From NCBI RefSeq assembly GCF_013004105.1, contig NZ_CP053085.1, positions 558,001-622,000 on the forward strand: a stretch of 64,000 bases of DNA, written 5' to 3'. Source of the stretch: Gemmatimonas groenlandica. Lineage in GTDB: Bacteria > Gemmatimonadota > Gemmatimonadetes > Gemmatimonadales > Gemmatimonadaceae. Every line of letters begins with the position of its first letter. Position 1 is the first letter of the stretch. Position numbers and translations under genes: made by a program. The notes under the pieces were generated by a model, which was given only the letters and a program-made list of their open reading frames with translations, searched no databases and was not told the origin of the DNA. Positions 19,300-29,169 of the stretch are shown here, in pieces.

Positions 19300-20933
19300 G
19301 ACGCCGACCAGGTGGACAACACCTGCCAGACATCCGGCGGTGCACCGTGCTGTCGCGCCACGGCGAGTTCGCTGCGGGACGCGCAGCAGGACGGGTCGGT
19401 GAGCGCGTTGCGCACCGCATCACTGACCAGAATCTCCCCGCCAGCGGCCAGACTGCAGAGTCGGTTGGCCACATTCACCGTATCACCGATGAGAGTGAAC
19501 TCGAGGCGCCGCGGTGATCCGATGTTGCCGACGAACGCGTCGCCAGAGTGAATGCCGACGCCAACGCTGAGCAGCGGTCGGCCCTCGGCCGCCCACCGCG
19601 CGTTCAGCGAGTCGAGGGCCAGTTGCATGTCGAGCGCTGCGGCGACGGCGCGGCCGGCATCGTGCTCGCCAGCCTCCGGCACGCCCCAATACGCCATGAT
19701 GGCATCGCCGATGAACTTGTCGAGCGCGCCCTCGTGCCGGAACACGCAGTCGACCATCGCGCCGAAGTACTCGTTTAGCTGGGCGGCCATCTGGGTTGGC
19801 GGCAGCGACTCCGCGATCGATGTGAATCCACGGATGTCGCTGAACAGCACGACCACGTGCTGTCGTGTTCCACCGGGGACCACGCGGCCGGTGCTGTCGG
19901 CGATGCGAAGCGCGATCTGCGGTGCGAAGTAGCGCTCGAAGTTCGCGCGCACGCGAGCGGCCTGCTGCAGCCGTGCCGTCGACGCTTCGCGCTCGACAGC
20001 GGCCGAGGCGATGCCGGCGAACGCGACGAGGAACGCGAGATCTTCATCGGTGAAGACATCGGTTTCCCGCAGATGATCCACGTACAACACGCCGAGCGTA
20101 GTCTGCTGCTCACCGATCAGCGGAGCGGCCATGGCCGACTGCACGGACTGCTGTAGGACCGATGCGCCGGCCGTGCGCGCGTCCGAGCCGGCATCGTTGG
20201 TGAGCAGCGCGACCTGCCGTTCGGCCACACCGTTGGCGATCGCTCGCGGCACCGGCCGCGGAATGTTGCCTCGACGATCGCGTGACACCCGCGTCTGCAG
20301 CGCGCCGTCGCTGTCGCGTAGGAGAATGGCCACGCGGTCGGCGTCGAAGCTGCGAAACAGATCGCCGGCCAGCGCCTCGAGTAGCGCGTCGAGGTCGGTC
20401 GAGCCCCCGAGGTGCTGTGCGATCCCGACGAGTTGCGCGAGACGCGCCGCGGCCTGTCCGTGGCCGGCGGTGACGTGGGCCACGTCGGCCAGCGACTGCT
20501 CGCGAGACGGCACCCGGCGCTCGAACAGCACGGTTGAGCTGCCGTCGAACGCCGGCACCGGCGAGGCCGACGGCGACCGCGACGCCGATGGCGATGGCGA
20601 TGGCGACGCCGATAGTGACAGTGCGGGCGGTCGTGCGCCCAGCGGGTCTTCGTGCAGCAGCGTGAACGCAACGGTACCGAACGCCACCGTGTCACCCGGC
20701 ATCACGGTCGCGCGCTGTACACGAGCGCCGTTGACCCACGTGCCATTGCGGGACTTCAGGTCCTCCACCTCGAGCGTGCCCGATTCCGATACCCGAAGTT
20801 CAGCGTGACGTCGCGACACCGCCGGATCGAGAATGGGCAGCGTGCACGACAGCTCGCGACCCGCGACAAAGCCGGTGCGTCCGGTGAGCGGGAAGCGCCG
20901 GTCGCCCGAAGCCGAGACGAGCACGAGTGACAT
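19296..20933 (-). CDS. FHA-GAF-class III adenylate cyclase
   Basis: A cytosolic signalling enzyme of 545 residues, predicted to make cAMP. Domains in order: FHA (about 1-93, with GREL, SRRHAELRV and SRNGTWVNG for phosphothreonine binding); a Ser/Pro low-complexity linker (about 105-130, from a gatggc-type DNA repeat); GAF (about 150-310); and cyclase (about 340-525). The cyclase has metal aspartates in LFSDIRGFTS and GDAIMAYWG, the adenine-selecting lysine in LDKFIGDA, and TLIGDTVNVANRL. It sits between trpE and the LPS kinase and overlaps the kinase start by 4 bp. The link to LPS is from position only. Confidence 0.9.
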   Translation of the reverse strand: MSLVLVSASGDRRFPLTGRTGFVAGRELSCTLPILDPAVSRRHAELRVSESGTLEVEDLKSRNGTWVNGARVQRATVMPGDTVAFGTVAFTLLHEDPLGARPPALSLSASPSPSPSASRSPSASPVPAFDGSSTVLFERRVPSREQSLADVAHVTAGHGQAAARLAQLVGIAQHLGGSTDLDALLEALAGDLFRSFDADRVAILLRDSDGALQTRVSRDRRGNIPRPVPRAIANGVAERQVALLTNDAGSDARTAGASVLQQSVQSAMAAPLIGEQQTTLGVLYVDHLRETDVFTDEDLAFLVAFAGIASAAVEREASTARLQQAARVRANFERYFAPQIALRIADSTGRVVPGGTRQHVVVLFSDIRGFTSIAESLPPTQMAAQLNEYFGAMVDCVFRHEGALDKFIGDAIMAYWGVPEAGEHDAGRAVAAALDMQLALDSLNARWAAEGRPLLSVGVGIHSGDAFVGNIGSPRRLEFTLIGDTVNVANRLCSLAAGGEILVSDAVRNALTDPSCCASRSELAVARQHGAPPDVWQVLSTWSAS

Positions 20934-20939
20934 CGATTC

Positions 20940-22460
20940 CTACGACGCGGTGTCTGACGACGCGGCGCGAGCGCGGCCGATGGCGGTGAGCAAGGCGCGC
21001 GCCTTGTTCTCCGTTTCCGCCCACTCGCTCTCCGGCACCGAATCGTGCACGATGCCAGCGCCCGCCTGCACCGAGGCCACGCCGTCGGCGATGACGCAGG
21101 TACGGATCGTGATTGCCAAGTCCATGCGCGTATCGCCGGCCCCGATGAATCCGATCGCGCCGGCATAGGCCCCGCGACGCTCGGGCTCGAGCTCGTCAAT
21201 GATCTCCATCGCGCGCACCTTCGGTGCGCCCGTCATCGTGCCAGCGGGGAACACGGCGCGGAACGCATCGAGCGCGCTCGAGCCATCGGCCAGTTCGCCT
21301 TCCACCTGACTCACGATGTGGAACACGTGCGAGTAGCGCTCGACGGTCATGAGGTCGGTGACGCGCACGGTGCCATAGCGGGCGAGACGGCCCACGTCGT
21401 TGCGGCCGAGATCGACCAGCATTACATGCTCGGCGCGCTCCTTCTCGTCAGCCAGCAGTTCGGCGGCGAGGGCCGCATCCTCTTCGGCTGTCTTGCCGCG
21501 TGGACGCGTGCCGGCGATCGGACGTACCGTGAGCGTGCCGTCGGCCACACGCACCAATAGTTCCGGTGAGCTGCCCACGAGTTCCATGCCGTCGAGCATG
21601 AGGTGATACATGTACGGCGACGGATTGAGGGCTCGCAGCGCGCGATACAGCGTGGTGGTATCGAAGTCGAGGGGCACCGACATGCGCCGGGCCAGCAACG
21701 CCTGAAACACATCGCCCGACAGGATGTACTCCTTGATGCGCCCCACGTCGCGAATGAAATCCTCGCGCGCGTAGTTCGACTGCGCGACGGCGGCCGGTGC
21801 CGATTCGTTGAGCGTGAGCGGCGGCAGCACATCCGGCCCCTGCAAGCGGGCGATCGTATCGGCCAGCGTATGCACGGCGTCCGCATGCAGCGCATCGAGC
21901 GCGGCGTCGGAGACGACGGCCGGCACGGGCACGGACACGATCACGCGGGCCTGCCCGCGCCAGTTGTCGATCACGACCAGCGCTTTCGTAAACACGAAGC
22001 AGGCGTCGGGATAGTTCAGCGCGCGCGGCGGCGAGTTCGGCAGCTTCTCGATGTGCCGCACCACGTCGTACGCGAAAAAGCCGATCGCACCGCTCCAGAG
22101 GGCGCCGAGTTCCGGGGCCGGCACCGGTCGCATGTCCCGCACGATATCGCGCAGGTCGGCGATCGGATCGGTCGGGGTACGCGCGCCATGCCATCCCTGC
22201 GCGTCGTTCCAGTCCTCGACGACCCCGTCGCGTAGGCGCCAGGCACCGCGCGGCTCGGTGCCGAGGTAGGTGTAGCGCGCCCACGACTCACCTCCGGCCG
22301 GCGCCGACTCGAGGAGGAAGGCGAACGGTCCACGGCGAAGTTTGGCGAACGCCGAAACGGGCGTGCAGAGATCGAGCAGGCAGTCGCTCCACACGGGGAC
22401 GAGTCCACCGGTGGCGCGGCACTGCATCGCACGAGCGCGGAAATCATCGAGAGCTGTCAT
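20940..22460 (-). CDS. trpE: Anthranilate synthase component I
   Basis: Converts chorismate to anthranilate with ammonia from the TrpG subunit. The length of 506 residues is normal. Near the N-terminus is AFLLESA, the LLES feedback motif that binds tryptophan in TrpE, which favours TrpE over PabB. The catalytic core has GTRPRGKTAEED, LVDLGRNDVGR, FPAGTMTGAPKVRAMEII and QAGAGIVHDSVPE. ATG 22460 is chosen; a GTG immediately upstream is possible. No trpG or other trp genes are present. It is divergent from the Nudix gene, with 57 bp between the starts. Confidence 0.92.
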   Translation of the reverse strand: MTALDDFRARAMQCRATGGLVPVWSDCLLDLCTPVSAFAKLRRGPFAFLLESAPAGGESWARYTYLGTEPRGAWRLRDGVVEDWNDAQGWHGARTPTDPIADLRDIVRDMRPVPAPELGALWSGAIGFFAYDVVRHIEKLPNSPPRALNYPDACFVFTKALVVIDNWRGQARVIVSVPVPAVVSDAALDALHADAVHTLADTIARLQGPDVLPPLTLNESAPAAVAQSNYAREDFIRDVGRIKEYILSGDVFQALLARRMSVPLDFDTTTLYRALRALNPSPYMYHLMLDGMELVGSSPELLVRVADGTLTVRPIAGTRPRGKTAEEDAALAAELLADEKERAEHVMLVDLGRNDVGRLARYGTVRVTDLMTVERYSHVFHIVSQVEGELADGSSALDAFRAVFPAGTMTGAPKVRAMEIIDELEPERRGAYAGAIGFIGAGDTRMDLAITIRTCVIADGVASVQAGAGIVHDSVPESEWAETENKARALLTAIGRARAASSDTAS

Positions 22461-22517
22461 CACGGGGAAGTTCGCCGCCGCGCTCGCTGCAGGGCAAGCG
22501 ACCGGGTAGCATTGGTT

Positions 22518-23042
22518 ATGAACCCTTCAAGTTCCGCACGGTCCGTCATCCCGACCGCTGACGTACAAATCGTGGCTGGTGTGGTCGATGTCGTTGTCCT
22601 CGCCCCGGCTCCCCACGGCCGCCGCGACCGCTGGCGGGTGCTCACCCTTCGCCGGGCGGCCGGCGTGCGCTGTACGGGCGCCTGGGAGCTTGTACACGGC
22701 AGTATCGAGCCGGGCGAGCTGCCGGCCGCCGCGGCGCGCCGGGAAGTCCTGGAGGAAACCGGCATGGTGGTCCAGCGGCTGTACACGCTCGCCGTGAACC
22801 CATTCTACCTGACGCCGCGCAACACGATCCAGATGGCCGTCGTTTTCGCCGCCGTCGTGGAGCACGCCAGCGTGGTGATGCTGAGCAACGAACACGATAC
22901 CACGGCCTGGCGCACGCCCACCGCGGCCATCAAGCACCTCGCCTGGCCGCGCGAACACGAAGCCGTGCGCTACGCGATGCATCTGCTGCGCGATGGCGAT
23001 GCCGGTGCTGTAGAAGACGTGCTGCGTGTTCCCGACGCCTGA
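22518..23042 (+). CDS. Nudix hydrolase
   Basis: A pyrophosphohydrolase of 174 residues and unknown substrate. The Nudix box is clear: G(5x)E(7x)REVLEETGM, reading GSIEPGE then LPAAAARREVLEETG near 72-94. VVDVVVLAP and WELVHGS are the flanking strands. The C-terminal AWPREHEAVRYAMHLL helix follows. The neighbours do not reveal the substrate. ATG 22518 is used; TTG 22512 is an alternative. Confidence 0.9.
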   Translation: MNPSSSARSVIPTADVQIVAGVVDVVVLAPAPHGRRDRWRVLTLRRAAGVRCTGAWELVHGSIEPGELPAAAARREVLEETGMVVQRLYTLAVNPFYLTPRNTIQMAVVFAAVVEHASVVMLSNEHDTTAWRTPTAAIKHLAWPREHEAVRYAMHLLRDGDAGAVEDVLRVPDA

Positions 23043-23069
23043 CGCCTGACGCCGCGCCGCAGTTGCAGG

Positions 23070-23756
23070 TCAGGCGGGCGGCTTCGGTGCGGCCGCGGCG
23101 CGCGAGCGCACCAGCGACCGTTCGCGCTCGATGCGCTGGATGACGCGGTTCCAATCGGTCACACTGGGCGTGCTCTCCATGAGCGCCGAGATCGGTTGAT
23201 TCACGTCGATCTGCCCGTCGAAAATCAGCAGCGCCGACTGCACTTCACGCTGTTTCAGGCGGTACTCGCCGAAGCCCGGCGTGATCGGCAGCATGTCGAG
23301 CGGACGAAAATCACGCCCCGTGTTGTTGATGATGAACTCCTGCGGCGAGAAGCGCGTTTCGCCCTGTTCCTGTGCAAAAAAGCTCACGTACCAGATCGAG
23401 TAGCTCGGCAGCCGGTTCCGCTCCTTCACTGCGAGCAGGTCGCGATCCTTGCTGGTCACGAGCTCACGCAGCGACCGGTACGAGTCGGGAGACAGCAGCC
23501 GGATGATCCGCTCGTCGAGCGGGATGGCGCGCACTTGCAATCCGTTTGCCGGCGAGACTTTGAGCGCGATGTCGTCCTGACGCAGCGTGCCGAAGCCGGC
23601 GGGAATCCAGTTCGGATCGAGGGTGTCCCCCTGCGTGCCCGACTGACCGGCCGGCGGCATGACCGGCGGGACCTGCGCCACGATGGCGGACGTCGACGCG
23701 CAGGCGCCGACGACGCACACGAGCGCAGCCAACAGGGTGTGCTTCGCTGACAACAT
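23070..23756 (-). CDS. Exported protein of unknown function
   Basis: Not recognised. The N-terminus is a signal sequence with VCVVGAC, a possible lipobox, so it may be a periplasmic lipoprotein; an alternative is a cleaved signal ending at IVAQ. The mature part (about 200 residues) has SPDSYRSLRELVTSKDRDLLAVKERN, strands around YSIWYVSFFAQEQGETRFSP, and a basic C-terminal helix. Its start codon shares bases with the engB stop, so it is translated as the last gene of the clpX-lon-engB run. No catalytic pattern is visible. Confidence 0.75.
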   Translation of the reverse strand: MLSAKHTLLAALVCVVGACASTSAIVAQVPPVMPPAGQSGTQGDTLDPNWIPAGFGTLRQDDIALKVSPANGLQVRAIPLDERIIRLLSPDSYRSLRELVTSKDRDLLAVKERNRLPSYSIWYVSFFAQEQGETRFSPQEFIINNTGRDFRPLDMLPITPGFGEYRLKQREVQSALLIFDGQIDVNQPISALMESTPSVTDWNRVIQRIERERSLVRSRAAAAPKPPA

Positions 23757-24466
23757 CACGTCGCCTCCGATTCAGACGGTTCGTCTGGCTGGTCCTCCGG
23801 AATCTTCCAGTCGGGCAGCGCCAGCAAGTCGATCAGTGCCGACGCCAGTTCATCGCGACCGAGGCCCGTGGTGGCACTGAACGGGACGATCTGATCGATG
23901 TCCAACCCGAGAAACTTCGAGAGCGTTTCGAGACGCGGCTTCACTTCGAGCTTGCGCAGCTTGTCAATCTTGGTCACCGCGAAGATCGTCGGCACTCCGA
24001 GATCGGCGAGGAAGTCGAGCATCGTGAGGTCGTCTTCGGTGGGATCATGGCGCACGTCGAGCAGTTGCACCACGCCCCGCAACAACGGGCTGTCCTTCAG
24101 ATACCCTTCGATCAGCGGGCGCCACTCCGCCTTGCGCGCCTTCGAGATCTTCGCGTAGCCGTACCCCGGAAGGTCGGCCAGGCAGAACAACTTGTTCACG
24201 TTGAAGAAGTGAATCTCGCGCGTACGCCCCGGCGTGTTACTGACACGCGCAAATGATTTGCGACGCATGAGCCGATTGAGCAGCGACGACTTGCCCACGT
24301 TGGAGCGGCCGGCGAAGGCGATCTCCGGCAAGTCGGGGTCGGGACGCCATCCACCTTGCTTCGCCATCGGCCCGAGATACTCCAGGCTCTTGATGACCAA
24401 CGGGTCGATGCGCGGCGCGACGACCGGCGTGCCGGCGTCGGCGACCAGGGGAGACGAATCGCTCAC
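23756..24466 (-). CDS. engB: Ribosome biogenesis GTP-binding protein EngB/YsxC
   Basis: A GTPase needed for 50S subunit assembly. G1 is [16 protein letters not shown]2 lies in [13 protein letters not shown]3 is DLPGYGYAK and G4 is TKIDKL. The 236 residues include a longer than usual N-terminal leader ([12 protein letters not shown] onward) before the conserved KSLEYLG region. The ATG overlaps the lon stop by 4 bp (ATGA), so translation is coupled. Confidence 0.95.
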   Translation of the reverse strand: MSDSSPLVADAGTPVVAPRIDPLVIKSLEYLGPMAKQGGWRPDPDLPEIAFAGRSNVGKSSLLNRLMRRKSFARVSNTPGRTREIHFFNVNKLFCLADLPGYGYAKISKARKAEWRPLIEGYLKDSPLLRGVVQLLDVRHDPTEDDLTMLDFLADLGVPTIFAVTKIDKLRKLEVKPRLETLSKFLGLDIDQIVPFSATTGLGRDELASALIDLLALPDWKIPEDQPDEPSESEAT

Positions 24467-26862
24467 GTGGGGCGCTCCATCTCGGAATCGATCACCATCG
24501 CATCACTCACTTCGGGCAGGGGAGAACGCAGCGCCAACGCGAGCACTTCATCCATCGTGCGCACGGGATGCCACGTCACTTCGTTCCGGACATCTTCGGG
24601 CAGCTCCGCCAGATCCTTGGCGTTGCCCTGCGGCACGATCACATGCGAGATGTGATGACGGTGCGCAGCCACGCCCTTTTCACGTACGCCGCCAATAGGC
24701 AACACACGGCCCCGCAACGTGATCTCGCCCGTCATCGCCACGTCTCCACGCACGGGGATGCCCGTGAGTGCGCTGGTGAGTGCGGTGGCCAGCGCGATAC
24801 CGGCCGACGGTCCGTCTTTCGGGGTCGCGCCGGCAGGCAAATGCACGTGAATATCGCGCGTGCGATGGAAGTCGGCTGGCAGCCCCATCGCATGCGCACG
24901 CGAGCGCACGTAGCTGAGCGCGGCGGCCGCTGATTCCTTGATCACATCCCCGAGCGTACCGGTGAGTTGCAAGCGTCCGCGTCCGGGCACGACACTCACT
25001 TCGATCTCGAGCAATTCGCCACCCACATGCGTGTAGGCGAGTCCCGACGCCACACCCACCTGATCGCGGAGGCCGCTCTCTTGTTCATCGTGCGGGGCTG
25101 GGCCCAGCATCGACGGCAGTTCGTCCTTGGTGATGACAACCTTCGCCTCCGGCGCGAGGGACCGGCGCGCGAGCTTTCGCGACAAGCGCGCGATGCGACG
25201 GTCGAGATCGCGTACACCGGCTTCACGCGTCCATCCACGGATCAGCGCCGAAAGCACGTTCGGTTCGAGCGTGACCTGTTCCGGCGGAATGCCATGCGCC
25301 GCCAACTGGCGCGGCAACAGGAAGCGACGGGCGATCGTGATCTTTTCCGGCTCGAGGTAGCCCGGCAACCGGATGATCTCCATGCGATCGCGCAGCGCCT
25401 CGGGAATCGACGCCAGCGAGTTGGCCGTCGTCAGGAACAGCACCTGCGACAGATCGTAGTCGACTTCGAGGAAATGATCGTTGAACGCGTGATGCTGTTC
25501 TGGATCGAGGACCTCGAGCAGCGCGGCCGCCGGATCACCGCGCCAGTCGCTGCCGAGCTTGTCGACTTCGTCGAGCAGAATAACCGGGTTGATCGTTTCC
25601 GCGCGCCGCATCGCCTGAATGATACGACCGGGCAGGGCGCCGATGTACGTGCGTCGGTGACCGCGAATTTCCGCTTCGTCGCGTACACCGCCGAGCGCCA
25701 TACGCACGAACTTGCGGCCGAGCGCATGCGCGATGGATTTGCCGAGTGATGTCTTGCCGACGCCGGGCGGACCGACCAGGCAGAGAATAGGGCCGGGCAG
25801 GTGACCGACGCGGCCAAGCACCGCGATGTAATCGAGGATGCGTTCCTTCACTTCCTCGAGGCCGTAATGATCGGCTTCGAGCACCGAGCGCGCGTGATCG
25901 AGATCGATGGTGTCGTCGGAGCGTGCGGTCCACGGCAGATTGAGCGCCCAGTCGAGCCAACCACGGGTCACCGTGGCATCGGGCGACATGGGCGAGCTGC
26001 GCTTGAGCTTTCGCAGTTCACGATGCGCCCGCGTGGCCACGGCCAGCGGCAATCCGCGCTCGACGACCTGCGTGGAGAGGTCCTCGAACTCATCGCCGTC
26101 TTCCTGCCCGAGTTCCTTGTGAATCGCGCGCAGCTGCTCCTGCAGGTAGAACTCGCGCTGATTCTGAAAGAGCGATCCGCGCACCTGTTCATCGAGCTTC
26201 TTCTCGAGCTTGAGTAGCTCGAGTTCGCTGCCAAGCACCGTGACGAGCTGGGACGCCAGCTCGGCCAGCGTGGGCGCCTCGAGCAGGCGCTGCCGCTGTT
26301 CGATGGGCACCTGCAAATGGGCGGCGATGCCGAAGGCAATGCGCTGTTCATCGTCGAGCGCCTGCAGCAGCCCGACGACCTCGGGAGGCAGACGCCGCTG
26401 GAGGCTGGCGTACTCCTCGAACATGGTGAGCGCGTGCCGCAGCGTGGCGTGCGCCTGGTCGCGCGGAACCGATTTCGCGCTGATCGGGCGTAACGGCAAC
26501 GGCGTGACGCGCGCCTCGAGCAAGGCACTGCTGCGCGAGGACGTGTAGCGCTGCACGCTCACCCGAGAGACCGCTTCTACCAGAATCTTGGTGGTACCGC
26601 CAGCGAGCCGCGTGACCTGCTGCAAGCGCGCGAGCACGCCCACGCGGTGCAAGTCGGACGAGCCGGGCGCCTGCACGTCGGCGTCACGCTGCGTGACAAG
26701 CAGCAGCTCTTGCGTGCCGTCGGTCGCCGCGCTGACGGCGGCCAGCGATCCCTCGCGTCCGATCAGGAGGGGCATGGCGACGTGGGGGAACAACACTACG
26801 TCGCGAAGTGGAAGGACCGGCAGCCGTAGGCTGCCGGTCCTTGAAGTGCGGTTCGTGCTCAG
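24463..26862 (-). CDS. lon: ATP-dependent protease Lon, probably CTG-initiated
   Basis: An AAA+ serine protease degrading misfolded and regulatory proteins in the cytosol. The N-domain begins [23 protein letters not shown], which is split here only by numbering; then come the coiled region, Walker A ([13 protein letters not shown]), Walker B (ILLDEVDK), and the protease domain with the serine in [10 protein letters not shown] and the lysine in GVREKGVAA. The conserved PVLPLRD segment is encoded upstream of the first ATG/GTG/TTG (GTG 26796). The frame is open only to an in-frame stop at 26881-26883. CTG 26862, whose last two bases are the first two of the clpX TGA, gives about 13 residues before PVLPLRD, as in E. 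coli Lon, for a total of 799 residues. Confidence 0.93.
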   Translation of the reverse strand: MSTNRTSRTGSLRLPVLPLRDVVLFPHVAMPLLIGREGSLAAVSAATDGTQELLLVTQRDADVQAPGSSDLHRVGVLARLQQVTRLAGGTTKILVEAVSRVSVQRYTSSRSSALLEARVTPLPLRPISAKSVPRDQAHATLRHALTMFEEYASLQRRLPPEVVGLLQALDDEQRIAFGIAAHLQVPIEQRQRLLEAPTLAELASQLVTVLGSELELLKLEKKLDEQVRGSLFQNQREFYLQEQLRAIHKELGQEDGDEFEDLSTQVVERGLPLAVATRAHRELRKLKRSSPMSPDATVTRGWLDWALNLPWTARSDDTIDLDHARSVLEADHYGLEEVKERILDYIAVLGRVGHLPGPILCLVGPPGVGKTSLGKSIAHALGRKFVRMALGGVRDEAEIRGHRRTYIGALPGRIIQAMRRAETINPVILLDEVDKLGSDWRGDPAAALLEVLDPEQHHAFNDHFLEVDYDLSQVLFLTTANSLASIPEALRDRMEIIRLPGYLEPEKITIARRFLLPRQLAAHGIPPEQVTLEPNVLSALIRGWTREAGVRDLDRRIARLSRKLARRSLAPEAKVVITKDELPSMLGPAPHDEQESGLRDQVGVASGLAYTHVGGELLEIEVSVVPGRGRLQLTGTLGDVIKESAAAALSYVRSRAHAMGLPADFHRTRDIHVHLPAGATPKDGPSAGIALATALTSALTGIPVRGDVAMTGEITLRGRVLPIGGVREKGVAAHRHHISHVIVPQGNAKDLAELPEDVRNEVTWHPVRTMDEVLALALRSPLPEVSDAMVIDSEMERPT
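26812..26842 (-). other. 14-bp hairpin at the clpX-lon junction, inside the predicted lon 5' coding region
   Basis: aaggaccggcagcc at 26812-26825 pairs perfectly with ggctgccggtcctt at 26829-26842 around a 3-base loop. It looks like a terminator stem without a T-run. If lon starts at CTG 26862, the stem lies within its first codons and could slow or attenuate lon expression relative to clpX. If lon instead starts at GTG 26796, the hairpin lies in a clpX-lon spacer. Confidence 0.65.
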
Positions 26863-28121
26863 GCTTCCTTCTTCTGCCGCTTAGGCGCGATTTCGAGGAG
26901 CGGTGGACCGCCGTGCAAGACGGAGGCTTCCGTGACGCGAACTTCGACCACGTCATCCCGGGTGGGAAGGTCGAACATCGTGTCCTGTAGGGTTTCTTCA
27001 AGAATGGCGCGCAGACCGCGCGCACCAGTGCCACGACGCAGCGCCTTGCTGGCGACGGCGCGAAGGGCAGACTCTTCGAAGGTGATCTTCACGTCCTCGA
27101 GTCCGAAGAGACGCTGGTACTGCTTCGTGAGCGCGTTCTTCGGTTCCTTGAGGATCTGGACGAGCGAATCTTCGTCGAGCGCTTCGAGGGGCACGCACAC
27201 CGGCAAGCGGCCCACGAGTTCGGGGATGATACCGAAGCGGAGCAGATCATCGGGCTCGACTTCCGCGAACGGGGTCTTCGGGGTGGTCTGCTTGATCGAG
27301 ACCACCTTGCCGTCGCCCTTCTTGGTGTCGAAGCCAAGCTGGCGGCGTCCGGTGCGGGCCTCGATGATCTTCTCGAGACCGTCGAACGCGCCACCGCAAA
27401 TGAACAGGATATCCTTGGTGTTGATCTGGATGTATTCCTGCTGCGGATGCTTGCGGCCACCCTGCGGCGGAACGCTGGCGACGGTGCCTTCGAGAATCTT
27501 GAGGAGCGCCTGCTGCACGCCCTCGCCCGACACGTCACGCGTGATGCTGGGGTTTTCCGACTTGCGCGCGATCTTGTCGATTTCGTCGATGTAGACGATG
27601 CCGCGCTCGCACTCGGCGACGTTGAAGTCGCCGGCCTGCAGCAGCCGCACCAGAATGTTCTCGACGTCCTCACCGACGTAGCCCGCTTCCGTGAGGGTCG
27701 TGGCGTCGGCGATCGTGAACGGCACATCGAGGATGCGGGCAAGCGTCTGCGCGAGCAGCGTCTTGCCGGTGCCGGTCGGACCGATAAGCAGGATGTTCGA
27801 CTTGTCGAGCTCGACGTCGTCCTCACGGGCGTTGCCGGCCGCGTTGATGCGCTTGTAGTGGTTGTACACCGCTACGGCGAGCGCCTTCTTCGCGTTCTCC
27901 TGCCCGATCACGTACTGATCGAGGATGTTCTTGATCTCCCGGGGCGTCGGCACCTGGGTGATTGCTTCGGCCACTTCCCGTTCCTCGTCCTCGGCCAGGA
28001 TCTCATTGCAGAGTGCGATGCACTCGTTGCAGATGTAGACCGACGGGCCCGAAATGAACTTTCGGACGGCGTCCTTGGACTTGCCGCAGAATGAGCAGCG
28101 GAGATGCTTGTCGTGGGACAT
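26859..28121 (-). CDS. clpX: ATP-dependent Clp protease ATP-binding subunit ClpX
   Basis: An AAA+ unfoldase that feeds tagged proteins to ClpP. The N-terminal zinc-binding domain has two CxxC pairs (CSFC and CNEC). [15 protein letters not shown] is Walker A, and [12 protein letters not shown] is Walker B. The IGF-type ClpP loop appears as FGIIPEL-adjacent sequence with LGF in RRQLGFDT. The length of 420 residues is normal. Unusually, clpP is not adjacent: it lies 2.5 kb upstream, beyond two plus-strand genes. The stop overlaps the proposed CTG start of lon. Confidence 0.97.
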   Translation of the reverse strand: MSHDKHLRCSFCGKSKDAVRKFISGPSVYICNECIALCNEILAEDEEREVAEAITQVPTPREIKNILDQYVIGQENAKKALAVAVYNHYKRINAAGNAREDDVELDKSNILLIGPTGTGKTLLAQTLARILDVPFTIADATTLTEAGYVGEDVENILVRLLQAGDFNVAECERGIVYIDEIDKIARKSENPSITRDVSGEGVQQALLKILEGTVASVPPQGGRKHPQQEYIQINTKDILFICGGAFDGLEKIIEARTGRRQLGFDTKKGDGKVVSIKQTTPKTPFAEVEPDDLLRFGIIPELVGRLPVCVPLEALDEDSLVQILKEPKNALTKQYQRLFGLEDVKITFEESALRAVASKALRRGTGARGLRAILEETLQDTMFDLPTRDDVVEVRVTEASVLHGGPPLLEIAPKRQKKEA

Positions 28122-28185
28122 GTCGGTCCGGAACGGTGGGCAATCGATGACGGCGCGTGGCGAGACAAGCCACCTACCTACATAC

Positions 28186-28214
28186 AGTTAACTCGCTTGG
28201 GCACGCAGGGTCAA
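28186..28214 (-). promoter_or_regulatory. Candidate σ70-type promoter for clpX
   Basis: On the minus strand TTGACC (28214-28209) is separated by 17 bases from TTAACT (28191-28186), upstream of the clpX ATG. The -35 matches 5 of 6 consensus bases and the -10 only about 3 of 6. The rest of the 313-bp gap to the membrane-protein gene shows no gene. The split of clpX from clpP makes a promoter here necessary in principle. Confidence 0.35.
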
Positions 28215-28434
28215 GCGAAGCGGGCCGTCTTCCGGTGGGAAGCCGGGGAAAATCCTCCGTGATGAGTGTCGGCAGGAGGGGCAAAAAGCTGCGCCCGGCG
28301 ACCGCATTTTATCGGGGACTTCATGCTGGCGTGACCGACACGGGTATCGTACCGTAACTCATACCCGGCAGAGGCCGGAAAGAGGCGTGGTCCCGCGAAC
28401 CCGGGCGGTCTTCCCGAGGGAGAAGTGGTAAGGC

Positions 28435-29169
28435 ATGTGGCCGTTCAAATGGTTCCTGTTCGTGCACGTCACCACCGGCGCCGTCGGGCTGGTGCTGTTC
28501 TGGATCCCCGTGTTCGGCAAGAAAGGGGGGCAGAACCACAAAAAATTCGGCGCGGTATACGCTTACCTGATGTTCGTGACGGCGACCATGGCGCTCGGCA
28601 TGGGGACGAACACCATCCTGGCCCCAGTGGCCACTCATAGTCACCTCACCGATTGGCCTCCCGCCCGCATTCAGGGGATCTTCGGCTGGATGATGCTGTA
28701 TCTGGCGATCCTGACGATCAGCTTGGTCTGGCACGGACTGGTCACGGTGCGCAACAAGAAGCAGCACCTGGAGAATCGCCGGTGGCCCAACGTGGGACTC
28801 AATCTGCTGGTGATCGCCGCCGCGCTCCTCTGTGCGTACCGCGGCTGGCTGATCAATGAAGTGCTAATGATGGGCATCGCCGTGGTGGGGGTGGCCTCGG
28901 GCCTCACCAACCTGTGGTTCATCTACACGCCGACCCCCTCACGCATCGCGTACCAGCTCGAGCACGTGAAGGCGATCGTGGGCTCGGGGATCTCCGTGTA
29001 CACCGCCTTCATGGCCTTCGGGTTCGTACGCCTGATGCCGCACAATGCGCTCAATCCGAAGATGTGGTCGATTCCGTTGGTGGTCGGTCTGGCCATCATC
29101 ATCTACCACCAGATGCGCATTCGACTTGCACAGCGCCGGCCGGCGCGGATGACCACTCAGGGTGCCTGA
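28435..29169 (+). CDS. Polytopic membrane protein, DUF2306-like
   Basis: About seven hydrophobic segments over 244 residues begin with WFLFVHVTTGAVGLVLFW. Histidines sit near membrane faces (FVHV at 10, HKKFG near 36, HSHL near 68, HGL near 98), a pattern seen in DUF2306-type proteins, whose function is unknown. It overlaps the P450 gene by 8 bp and is surely co-translated. A heme- or electron-related role for the partner is only inference from that pairing. The basic C-terminus (RIRLAQRRPARM) is probably cytoplasmic. Confidence 0.75.
   Translation: MWPFKWFLFVHVTTGAVGLVLFWIPVFGKKGGQNHKKFGAVYAYLMFVTATMALGMGTNTILAPVATHSHLTDWPPARIQGIFGWMMLYLAILTISLVWHGLVTVRNKKQHLENRRWPNVGLNLLVIAAALLCAYRGWLINEVLMMGIAVVGVASGLTNLWFIYTPTPSRIAYQLEHVKAIVGSGISVYTAFMAFGFVRLMPHNALNPKMWSIPLVVGLAIIIYHQMRIRLAQRRPARMTTQGA

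Noticed and set aside
20565-20630. gatggc-type tandem DNA repeat
   Set aside because: It is coding: it encodes the Ser/Pro linker of the FHA-GAF cyclase and stays in frame, so it is a low-complexity linker rather than a separate element.
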